Under the pieces are notes generated by a model. The model saw only the letters and a list, made by a program, of their open reading frames with translations. It was not told where the DNA came from and did not search any database. DNA of 15,660 nt from positions 1 to 15,660 of the forward strand of contig CANJQZ010000019.1 of NCBI GenBank assembly GCA_947476515.1, given 5' to 3'. How positions within the stretch are numbered: position 1 is the first letter of the stretch; each line of letters opens with the position of its first letter. The stretch is from Flavobacteriales bacterium (GTDB lineage Bacteria; Bacteroidota; Bacteroidia; Flavobacteriales_D; Crocinitomicaceae). The translations under genes and the position numbers were made by a program. Positions 6,330 to 13,435 of the stretch are shown here, piece after piece.

Positions 6330-8725
6330 TAAAATTTCATTTGTATCTGTATTAAAAAATTCCTAGGCGGCTGTATATCACCTGGTCTACTAGAGTATTC
6401 TGCGTTAAAAATATTATTAGCAATCAAACCAATTCTATATTTGTCAGTGATTTTGAAACCAATTCTAAAATCTACAACAAAGTTACCTTTATTATAGATC
6501 TTTCTATAAGCTTTTAATCCAGGTAGAATATAAGTTGATCCTGCAATAGGCTCTTCAAAAACTTTGTCAATATTTTGCATAAAACTATTATAGCGTAAAG
6601 AAAACCCAGTGCTAAATTTCATATAATTTATTTCTACATCTGCTTTTGCAAGATGCTTAAATCTATATTTCAATAAATTACTGGTCGAATCTGAATTCCA
6701 AATAGTATAATTAGGGTCCTTATTTAAGCTTAATGGGTTCATGTAAGTGTAACCAATCAATGAAATTATTTCAAACTTTCCAATGCTTCCCATACTGTTA
6801 AAAGACAAATCGATTCCTGTGATTCTGGCTGCCTCAGCATTTAAGGCTCTAAAACCAATTAGATTATTTATGGTGTATCCTTGACCAATCAAGTTAAGGT
6901 ATTCACTCATTCCCGAACTTGTTGCTGTATTTATTGAATTACCATTGATAGGGTTGTACAATCCAAAGGCAAATTCAATCATATTCTTATATTGATTTAC
7001 AAATGCAGAAGCATCAAACATACCTTTCCAATTTCCAATTTTAACGCCTTGTTTTACTCCAACCTCTGCAGCCCATCCAATCTCAGGAGTAAGTGACGGA
7101 TTAGGAAATATATTTAAGGACCCCACACTTGTTTTGGTGTATCTTTCTGCTACTGATGGATAGCGAATTCCTTGTCCAAAAGAAGCTCTTAAATGGGTAT
7201 ATTTTGCTGCTTTATAATGCGCTCCAGCTCTGAATATCGGATAAAATGGAAGGACTTTAGAACTATTTTTAGAAATTCTAAAGTCAGAGTCTCCTGTTTT
7301 TCCGTCCATCATAAAATGTTCCAACCTAACTCCACCACTGAAGTCGATTTTTCCAATTTTTTGTTCAACTTGAGCATATGCAGCAATATTATTCGAAGTA
7401 TGGTCACCAAACAAGGCCGACTTCACTACATTGTTAATATTTGACGCACCTGTTGTTAAGGAAAATCCATTATTAAATAATTTTTGGAATTGATAATCTG
7501 AAAAATAAATAACAGCTCCATTACTTTGATTAGGATTATTTAAATTACCATTATAAGCATAATAAACTCGAGTTTTGAGACTGTGCTTATTATTATGTTT
7601 ATCCGTAAATTTCAAATAGGGATCAATAAACAAGCGATGTCCCAAATTATAAGTAAGCGTCGAACTTGCAAGACTAGTGTCAGCGCCACCACTTGGTGTA
7701 TACCCTAAAGAATCACTTTGCCAAATCAAGAAACTTCCAGCTTTTTGAATTTGATAATTATAGCCAATACCAGCTTTAAGGCGCTTATATTTTTCAGGTT
7801 TGAAGAATATTGAACCACTTACCCTTGCACGGGCTTCAGTTTCACCTTGTCTATACCCATCGTTATGAAATAAGGTGGTGGATATAGTATATCCCATTTT
7901 CTTTTTCATCTCGCCATGATACACTTCAATTAATTGATTCATTGGATTACATCTCCACCATTTTAAAGAGGCTCTTGCAGGATTGTCGTAAACTCCATAT
8001 TGAACTTTTATTTTTGTTTCGGGGGTGCCGTTGGGTTCTTTTTCAGTTAATGCAATTACCCCATTAAGGGCACCACTTCCATATAATACAGAAGAGGCTC
8101 CCTTCATAATTTCTATTTGGGAAGCTTGTTCCATCGGAATGGAATTCCATTGTGTATCTCCTGCATAACCAGAAAGGAGGGGCATTCCATTCCATAAAAG
8201 TAAGACGCGACTTCCAGCACCATATGCAAAACCAGAACCACCTCTGATACTCACTTGACCATCCATAGTAAATACGCCTGGCGTTTGATCAACAGCCTGT
8301 TCTAAATCTGTGATGCCTTTATTGTCAATTAACTGAGGGCGTAATATTTCCATTGAAACAGGGACTTCCTCAATGGCTTGCTTTCTTCTTCCAGCAGAAA
8401 TAACAACAGTTTCAAAATCTTTCACTCTTTCTTTCAAAGGGATTTGTATGTTTCCTGGGGCATTGATCACTAATGTTTCTGATGCATATTGCAACATAAT
8501 TATGATCAGCTCAACAGGGAATTTTTTACAATCCAACTCAAATTTTCCATCATAATCTGAGACGGCTCTTGAACCATCTGACCCCATAATCTTAGCTCCA
8601 ACTACAGGTATTTTATTTATTTCATCAATTACTTGTCCGTTTATCTGTGCTGACATTACCAATTCCTGTGCAGATATAAAACCTGATGTAAATAAAATGG
8701 AGCAAGTTAATAGAAGTGCCTTCAT
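6329..8725 (-). CDS. TonB-dependent outer-membrane receptor, downstream tandem copy
   Basis: This 798-residue protein is a ligand-gated outer-membrane transporter powered by TonB-ExbBD. It has a signal peptide (1-19, cleavage near ISA-Q), a carboxypeptidase-regulatory-like domain (about 28-98), a TonB-box-like ETVVISAGRR (105-114), a plug (about 115-231) with QVSIRGGSGFAYGAGSRVLL and ASSVLYGSGALNGVIAL, and a 22-strand-type barrel ending PRNFLIQIQMKF with the C-terminal Phe used by the assembly machinery. It is a close paralogue of the receptor encoded 48 bases upstream: the plugs are nearly identical in protein and the barrels differ, for example in insertions around residues 590-620. No SusD-like lipoprotein gene follows, so a SusCD glycan pair is unlikely; the substrate is unknown. 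Its stop shares one base with the kdsB start. Confidence 0.93.
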   Translation of the reverse strand: MKALLLTCSILFTSGFISAQELVMSAQINGQVIDEINKIPVVGAKIMGSDGSRAVSDYDGKFELDCKKFPVELIIIMLQYASETLVINAPGNIQIPLKERVKDFETVVISAGRRKQAIEEVPVSMEILRPQLIDNKGITDLEQAVDQTPGVFTMDGQVSIRGGSGFAYGAGSRVLLLWNGMPLLSGYAGDTQWNSIPMEQASQIEIMKGASSVLYGSGALNGVIALTEKEPNGTPETKIKVQYGVYDNPARASLKWWRCNPMNQLIEVYHGEMKKKMGYTISTTLFHNDGYRQGETEARARVSGSIFFKPEKYKRLKAGIGYNYQIQKAGSFLIWQSDSLGYTPSGGADTSLASSTLTYNLGHRLFIDPYLKFTDKHNNKHSLKTRVYYAYNGNLNNPNQSNGAVIYFSDYQFQKLFNNGFSLTTGASNINNVVKSALFGDHTSNNIAAYAQVEQKIGKIDFSGGVRLEHFMMDGKTGDSDFRISKNSSKVLPFYPIFRAGAHYKAAKYTHLRASFGQGIRYPSVAERYTKTSVGSLNIFPNPSLTPEIGWAAEVGVKQGVKIGNWKGMFDASAFVNQYKNMIEFAFGLYNPINGNSINTATSSGMSEYLNLIGQGYTINNLIGFRALNAEAARITGIDLSFNSMGSIGKFEIISLIGYTYMNPLSLNKDPNYTIWNSDSTSNLLKYRFKHLAKADVEINYMKFSTGFSLRYNSFMQNIDKVFEEPIAGSTYILPGLKAYRKIYNKGNFVVDFRIGFKITDKYRIGLIANNIFNAEYSSRPGDIQPPRNFLIQIQMKF

Positions 8726-8773
8726 GTTAATAAGTAAAATATTTGAAGTATAAAGAAATAAAAATTATTTGAA

Positions 8774-11104
8774 TTAGAAAGCAAATTGCATTTGCAATAC
8801 AATATTTCTAGGTGCTTGAACATCACCAGGGCGCGTGACATATTCTTTGTTGAAAATATTATTAGCAATGAGATTTACCTTAATTCCATCCTTAATGTTA
8901 AAGCTAAGTCGTGTATCAAAAACAGCAACTCCCTTATTAAAAATACTACGGTAATGTTTCATACCGACCAATAATTCTTGTCCCAAAACCCCAGATTCAA
9001 ATACCCTGTCTATATTACTCATATAACTGTTGTATCTACATGAAAAACCTATACTAAGACCTTTATAGGTCATTTGAATGTCTGCTTTTGCTAAATGCTT
9101 AAATCGATATTTAAGCATATTAGTGGTTGTATCTGAGAAAGTCTGACGGTAATTAGGGTCTAAATTTAAACTAATAGGATTCATGTAGGTGTATCCCAAC
9201 AAGGTCGTCAACTCCACTTCATTTATTTTGCCGCTGCTATTAAATGAAAGTTCTAAACCACTGATTCTTGCCTTTTCAGCATTTTGTGCTTGGAACCCTA
9301 CCCAATTATAAAAGTAATTTAAAGCATTTGGGTTGCTCGTTTGTAAACTTCCCATAGTATCAGGCTTATAGAGCCCAAAAACAAATTCCGTCATGTTACT
9401 ATATTGATTTACGAAGCCAGCCACATCAATCATTCCTTTCCAGGTCCCGATTTTAACAATCTGTTTAGCTCCAATTTCTGCTGCCCAACCTGATTCAGGC
9501 CTTAGCGAAGGATTTTTAAAAATTCTTACTCCGCCAACAGAGGTTGAAACAAATCTTTCAGCTATGGATGGAAATCGAATTCCTTGTCCAAATGATGCCC
9601 TGAAATGTGTTGACTTAGTAGCGGAATAATGCAATCCATATCGAAAAATCGGATGAATTGGGATGGTTTGTTTTTCATTAATTTTCATTTTGGAATCAGG
9701 AGTAAGAGTGTCTATTTGGCAGTACTCAAATCTTAAGCCACCAGAAAAATCCCATTTTTTTAATTTGGTTTCTAATTGAGCATATGTGGCAGCACTTTCA
9801 CTTAAATGATCTCCAAATACCCAACTTTTGACAATGTTATTAGTATTTGTTGCCCCGATAGTAATATTGTTTCTTGCGTTAATTTTGTGTTGTATTTGAT
9901 AATCTAGATAAAACATTTGAGCAAAGGAGGCATCATATACTTTTTGATCGTTACCTGTGGTAACAATGTAATAACGAGATTTAAATTGGTGTTTATTATT
10001 ATGCTTATCAGTAAATTTAATATAAGGATCAATGCTAAATCGAATAGCTTTTTGTCTTGAAATAGTATTGTCCATGGCTTGATAGCAATTGGTATCATTT
10101 TTCCAGAGCACAAAAACCCCAATATCTTGATGTTGGAGGTTATAACTAACCCCCAATTTCATTTGATTGTGTTTACTGGGCTTCAAATAGAAGGAACCAT
10201 TTAATCTGTAGCGTCTTTCTATTTCACCTTGTCTAAATCCTTCATCAATTACAGCATTTGTCCCAATGGTGAAACCCATATTTCTAATGGCTTTTCCATA
10301 GTAAATATCAGCCAAATGAAAGGTTGGATTTTTGTGCCAATACTGCAAGGAACTTCTTTTGGGATCACCATAAATACCAGATTGAACTTTTGCTTTGAAT
10401 TCACCTGTTTTTGTGGGTTCTTTTTCGTTCAAAGCAATAACACCATTAAGTGCGCCACTTCCATAGAGTACAGATGAGGCACCTTTTATAATTTCAATCT
10501 GTGACGCTTGTTCCATCGGTACAGCATTCCATTTTGCATCACCAATATCTGGAGATAGCATGGGCACCCCATTCCATAAAAGCAATACTCGACTTCCGGC
10601 TCCATAGGCATAGCCCCCCCCACCTCGAATACTTACTTGACCATCCATTGCATACACACCTGGACTTTGATCAACAGCCTGTTCTAAATTGGAATATCCT
10701 TTATTGTTTAATAACTCAGGTTTTAATATTTCCATTGACATGGTTACCTCTTCAACTTTCTGATCTCTTTTACCTGCTGAAACAACTATAGTATTTATTT
10801 CTTGAATTGGTTTTGTTAAACGCACTTCTAATGCAGTTTTGTCAGAAATGATTAGGGTGTCATTTAAATAACTTCCGCAAGAAAAATAAAGTTCAGCGGG
10901 AAATTTTTTAATATTTATAACAAAAGTTCCTTCAGCATTGGTAAGTGTCCTTTCCCCATGGATGGAGCTAATCTTCACTCCATATACCCCTTCTTTAGTA
11001 TTCGCATCGATTACTTTACCACTTACTTGCCCAAAAGTGTTTGCTGCTAATAAAACACTTAAAAAAAGAAAATAAACCTTAAAATTTATAGTATAATTAT
11101 TCAT
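8774..11104 (-). CDS. TonB-dependent outer-membrane receptor, upstream tandem copy with a G8 tract
   Basis: This 776-residue receptor is the first gene of the minus-strand cluster. It has a signal peptide (1-25, NTFG-Q), a carboxypeptidase-regulatory-like domain (about 28-96), a TonB-box-like NTIVVSAGKR (104-113), a plug (about 115-230) with QVSIRGGGGYAYGAGSRVLL and ASSVLYGSGALNGVIAL, and a barrel to residue 776 ending PRNIVLQMQFAF with terminal Phe. Four glycines (161-164) are encoded through eight consecutive G on the coding strand (plus bases 10614-10621), a possible slippage site; the frame is intact here. The start ATG is 31 bases from the divergent dprA start, so its promoter must overlap the beginning of dprA. 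AAATTTTG on the minus strand near 11145-11152 is a weak -7 candidate. The ligand cannot be read from sequence. Confidence 0.93.
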   Translation of the reverse strand: MNNYTINFKVYFLFLSVLLAANTFGQVSGKVIDANTKEGVYGVKISSIHGERTLTNAEGTFVINIKKFPAELYFSCGSYLNDTLIISDKTALEVRLTKPIQEINTIVVSAGKRDQKVEEVTMSMEILKPELLNNKGYSNLEQAVDQSPGVYAMDGQVSIRGGGGYAYGAGSRVLLLWNGVPMLSPDIGDAKWNAVPMEQASQIEIIKGASSVLYGSGALNGVIALNEKEPTKTGEFKAKVQSGIYGDPKRSSLQYWHKNPTFHLADIYYGKAIRNMGFTIGTNAVIDEGFRQGEIERRYRLNGSFYLKPSKHNQMKLGVSYNLQHQDIGVFVLWKNDTNCYQAMDNTISRQKAIRFSIDPYIKFTDKHNNKHQFKSRYYIVTTGNDQKVYDASFAQMFYLDYQIQHKINARNNITIGATNTNNIVKSWVFGDHLSESAATYAQLETKLKKWDFSGGLRFEYCQIDTLTPDSKMKINEKQTIPIHPIFRYGLHYSATKSTHFRASFGQGIRFPSIAERFVSTSVGGVRIFKNPSLRPESGWAAEIGAKQIVKIGTWKGMIDVAGFVNQYSNMTEFVFGLYKPDTMGSLQTSNPNALNYFYNWVGFQAQNAEKARISGLELSFNSSGKINEVELTTLLGYTYMNPISLNLDPNYRQTFSDTTTNMLKYRFKHLAKADIQMTYKGLSIGFSCRYNSYMSNIDRVFESGVLGQELLVGMKHYRSIFNKGVAVFDTRLSFNIKDGIKVNLIANNIFNKEYVTRPGDVQAPRNIVLQMQFAF
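10614..10621 (-). repeat. Homopolymeric G8 tract inside the receptor plug
   Basis: Eight C in a row on the plus strand read as GGT-GGG-GGG-GGC on the coding strand, giving Gly161-164. In this A/T-rich sequence it is the longest G/C run I see, and the neighbouring paralogue encodes the matching segment with mixed codons and no long run. Such tracts are prone to slipped-strand mispairing, which would frameshift the receptor early. Confidence 0.7.
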
Positions 11105-11135
11105 AACTTAATGTAAAGTAAACAATATTTTTTTA

Positions 11136-12230
11136 ATGAATAATCAAAATTTATATAAAATCGCAGCGGGAAATTTAGAGGGAATTGGTCCGGTTAAATT
11201 GGCACATTTGATCTCTAAAACTGGTTGCTTGGAGAAGTTATTCTCCTTAAGTGATAATGAATTAAAGCATTTGAGTGGATTTACATTCAATCAAATTCAA
11301 AATATGAATAGAAAGAATGCTTTAGGAATAGCAGAGTCAGAACTATTGAAACACGAAAAAAAAGGAATCAACACTTTATTCTTTTTAGATGAAAATTATC
11401 CCCGAAGGTTAAAGCAATGTATTGACGCTCCAATTGTACTTTATTACAAGGGTACATTTGATTTCAATCCTAGTAAAATAATTTCTATTGTGGGCACAAG
11501 GAACATGAGTCCCTATGGCCAAAATATTTTGGATCAATTTATTCAAGAAATTAAAAACGAGGACATTGTGGTCGTTAGTGGTTTAGCATATGGAGTTGAT
11601 ATTCATACCCACCATCTTTGTTTAAAGCATAGCATTAAAACTATGGGTGTGCTTGGTCATGGGATAGACAGGATTTATCCAGTACAACATAAAAAAGTTG
11701 CTAATCAAATGCTAGAGGAAGGTTGTCTATTATCTGAATTTAAAATGGACACCAAACCAGATCGTGAAAATTTTCCACGACGCAATAGAATTGTCGCAGG
11801 GATTTCTGATGCTACCATCGTAATTGAAAGTCAAATTAAGGGTGGTTCCATGATTACTGCGAATTTAGCCAATGATTATAATCGAGATGTATTTACTTTT
11901 CCAGGTGATGTGGATCGAATGTATTCAAAAGGTTGTAATCATCTTATTGCCGAACAAAAAGCGCACTTAATTCAAGATGCCGCCGGCTTTTTGAAATTAA
12001 TGAATTGGCAAAAAATAGAAAAGATACCGATACAATCTCGTTTGACCTTTGATTTATCTCTTGATGAGCAAAAAATATATGATGTTTTACTTTCGATTGA
12101 GCTTTCTCATATTGATGTTATTGCTGTTAAAAGTGGATTCAAATTAAGTGCGCTTAGTTTTTTATTAATGGGAATGGAATTAAATGGGGTGATAAAAGCG
12201 TTCCCAGGAAATCGTTATTCATTATGTTAA
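11136..12230 (+). CDS. dprA: DNA-processing protein DprA
   Basis: DprA binds incoming single-stranded DNA during natural transformation and loads RecA on it; it acts in the cytoplasm. The 364-residue protein has the full layout: a helix-hairpin-helix/SAM-like N-terminus (about 12-47, GNLEGIGPVKLAHLI), the Rossmann-like DprA core (about 84-285) with SIVGTRNMSPYG (117-128), VVSGLAYGVD (146-155), TMGVLGHGIDRIYP (169-182), FPRRNRIVAG (213-222), KGGSMITA (235-242) and FPGDVDR (255-261), and a C-terminal winged-helix domain (about 305-364). The ATG at 11136 gives the expected N-terminus. It is transcribed away from the receptor cluster and stands alone; the next gene lies beyond a riboswitch. Many non-competent bacteria keep dprA, so this alone does not prove transformability. 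Confidence 0.96.
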   Translation: MNNQNLYKIAAGNLEGIGPVKLAHLISKTGCLEKLFSLSDNELKHLSGFTFNQIQNMNRKNALGIAESELLKHEKKGINTLFFLDENYPRRLKQCIDAPIVLYYKGTFDFNPSKIISIVGTRNMSPYGQNILDQFIQEIKNEDIVVVSGLAYGVDIHTHHLCLKHSIKTMGVLGHGIDRIYPVQHKKVANQMLEEGCLLSEFKMDTKPDRENFPRRNRIVAGISDATIVIESQIKGGSMITANLANDYNRDVFTFPGDVDRMYSKGCNHLIAEQKAHLIQDAAGFLKLMNWQKIEKIPIQSRLTFDLSLDEQKIYDVLLSIELSHIDVIAVKSGFKLSALSFLLMGMELNGVIKAFPGNRYSLC

Positions 12231-12244
12231 AAAATCAATAATTG

Positions 12245-12269
12245 AATCTCTTTTCCAAGGAAAAAGATT
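12245..12269 (+). terminator. Hairpin after dprA, weak terminator candidate
   Basis: AATCT (12245-12249) pairs with AGATT (12265-12269) and TTTTC (12251-12255) with GAAAA (12260-12264), leaving C12250 bulged and a CAAG loop. The stem starts 15 bases after the dprA stop. The following ACTTTTA is a poor T-tract and the stem is mostly A/T, so termination would be weak at best. Confidence 0.3.
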
Positions 12270-12276
12270 ACTTTTA
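12269..12276 (+). promoter_or_regulatory. Candidate -7 promoter element for the riboswitch-metH transcript
   Basis: TACTTTTA fits TAnnTTTG in all but the last base and lies 19 bases before the first base of the aptamer P1 stem at 12295, a sensible place for a start site around 12283. No clear TTTG -33 element is present at the right distance, so support is positional and partial. It overlaps the 3' end of the hairpin described just upstream by one base. Confidence 0.3.
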
Positions 12277-12294
12277 TGCATCGATTTATCGATT

Positions 12295-12400
12295 AAACTT
12301 ATGAAGAAAGGTGGAGGGATAGGCCCTATGATACCTTGGCAACCTAGCTACAATTGAAAAGGTGCCAATTCCGATTTCACTTGTGAAAGAAGATAAGTTT
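12295..12400 (+). ncRNA. SAM-I (S-box) riboswitch aptamer
   Basis: This RNA binds S-adenosylmethionine and controls the methionine-synthase genes downstream. P1 is a perfect 8-pair stem: AAACTTAT (12295-12302) with ATAAGTTT (12393-12400). The conserved core follows: AGAAAGGTGGAGGGATAGG (12305 onward) with the kink-turn region, the CCCTATGATACC segment, GGCAACC (12339-12345) and GGTGCCAATTCC (12361-12372), which together form P2 (AAGGT/ACCTT), P3 and the ligand pocket. P4 is TTTCA/TGAAA (12375-12379 and 12384-12388), followed by the usual GAAAGAAGATAAG. The aptamer ends 42 bases before the first metH start. The core match to the S-box class is strong; the mode of control (see the downstream switch region) is less clear. 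Confidence 0.93.
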
Positions 12401-12423
12401 CAGACTAAAACAGGTCTTTCTTC
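12389..12423 (+). promoter_or_regulatory. Probable expression platform of the SAM-I riboswitch
   Basis: Downstream bases can compete with aptamer P1. GAAGA (12389-12393) can pair with TCTTC (12419-12423), and GTTT (12397-12400), part of the P1 3' strand, with AAAC (12408-12411). AGAC (12402-12405) can instead pair with GTCT (12414-12417). The 5' segment GAAGAAAG (12303-12310) is also a perfect complement of CTTTCTTC (12416-12423). No T-run follows, so a simple intrinsic terminator is not evident; the switch may act on translation or in a way not visible by eye. Confidence 0.4.
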
Positions 12424-12442
12424 AGTGTAAAATAAAATTGGA

Positions 12443-13435
12443 ATGAGCATAATTTGGAAATTACTGCAGGAAAGAATATTAATCCTAGATGGTGCTATGG
12501 GGACCATGATTCAAAGATATGGATTGGAAGAAAAAGACTTTCGAACCAATTATTTTGAACAGCATCCAAGTTCTCTAAAGGGAAATAATGATTTGCTTTC
12601 CTTAACGCGACCGGATATAATTAAAGAAATACACCGTCAATACTTTGAAGCTGGAGCTGATATTATTGAAACCAACACTTTTTCGGGTACCACCATCGCA
12701 CAAGCAGATTATAATCTATCTTCTTTTGTTTATGAGCTCAACTTCGCGTCAGCAAAAATAGCGAAAGAGGTTGCAAATGAATTTACTGATAAGCCAAGAT
12801 TTGTTGCAGGTTCCATTGGTCCCACCAATAAAACGGCCTCTATCTCTCCAGATGTTAATGATCCTGGATACCGTGGTGTAAGTTTTGATGAATTGGTTGT
12901 AGCGTATGCACAGCAGGTAAATGCGCTTATGGATGGAGGAGTAGATTTACTTTTGGTTGAAACTGTTTTTGATACACTGAATGCAAAAGCCGCGCTTTTT
13001 GCCATTGATGAAGTGTTTATAGAAAGAAAAGAACAAATTCCAATAATGGTTTCTGGAACAATCACAGATCAAAGTGGTAGAACACTGACTGGGCAAACTA
13101 CAGAGGCATTTTTAATTTCATTATCTCACATGCCTTTGCTCAGCATTGGATTAAATTGTGCGCTTGGTGCAAGTTTAATGCGTCCTTATCTTCAAATCTT
13201 AGATGAAAAATCTCCGTTTGCGGTTAGTGCTCATCCCAATGCTGGTTTACCTAATGAATTTGGTGAATATGATGAAACAGCAACATTAATGGCAGTTCAA
13301 ATCAAAGAATATTTAGATAAAGGTTTGGTAAATATTATAGGTGGTTGTTGCGGCACCACGCCAGAACATATAAAAGCTATTGCAACTTTAGCGGCTCAAT
13401 ATGCGCCAAGACCCATTCCAAATAACTTTTCTTGA
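12443..13435 (+). CDS. metH: Methionine synthase, homocysteine-binding module (split MetH, N-terminal part)
   Basis: This 330-residue protein is the homocysteine S-methyltransferase barrel, equal to the first ~350 residues of a one-piece MetH. It binds homocysteine through zinc; the methyl group arrives from methylcobalamin on the partner protein. Seen: ILDGAMGTMIQ (14-24), the ETNTF strand (75-79), GSIGPTNK (123-130), zinc ligand Cys239 in GLNCALG and Cys302-Cys303 in GGCCGTTPEHI. All three metal ligands are present, so it should be active. Its TGA stop overlaps the ATG of the next gene by one base (TGATG), indicating translational coupling and equal dosage. Expression is probably set by the SAM-I riboswitch upstream. 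A betaine-dependent or standalone homocysteine methyltransferase is less likely given the adjacent remaining MetH domains. Confidence 0.95.
   Translation: MSIIWKLLQERILILDGAMGTMIQRYGLEEKDFRTNYFEQHPSSLKGNNDLLSLTRPDIIKEIHRQYFEAGADIIETNTFSGTTIAQADYNLSSFVYELNFASAKIAKEVANEFTDKPRFVAGSIGPTNKTASISPDVNDPGYRGVSFDELVVAYAQQVNALMDGGVDLLLVETVFDTLNAKAALFAIDEVFIERKEQIPIMVSGTITDQSGRTLTGQTTEAFLISLSHMPLLSIGLNCALGASLMRPYLQILDEKSPFAVSAHPNAGLPNEFGEYDETATLMAVQIKEYLDKGLVNIIGGCCGTTPEHIKAIATLAAQYAPRPIPNNFS

Noticed and set aside
6329..11104. Assigning the receptors as cobalamin transporters because metH is nearby
   Set aside because: The receptors are transcribed the other way and separated from metH by dprA, no cobalamin riboswitch is visible ahead of them, and no BtuB-specific feature could be recognised.
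6329..11104. SusC/SusD polysaccharide utilisation locus
   Set aside because: The receptors have the N-terminal domain shared with SusC, but no SusD lipoprotein, glycoside hydrolase or hybrid two-component gene is present; the next gene is kdsB.
11356..11363. A8 run in dprA as a phase-variation tract
   Set aside because: Runs of A of this length are expected in such A/T-rich DNA, and nothing else suggests switching. The G8 run in the receptor is much less expected by composition.
12730..13065. Open frame of about 110 codons on the minus strand opposite the first metH gene
   Set aside because: It lies wholly inside a strongly conserved plus-strand gene, shows no recognisable protein features and is explained by codon bias of the opposite strand. 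The same holds for other antisense frames at 1376-1663, 1985-2380, 10501-10791 and 13774-14046.
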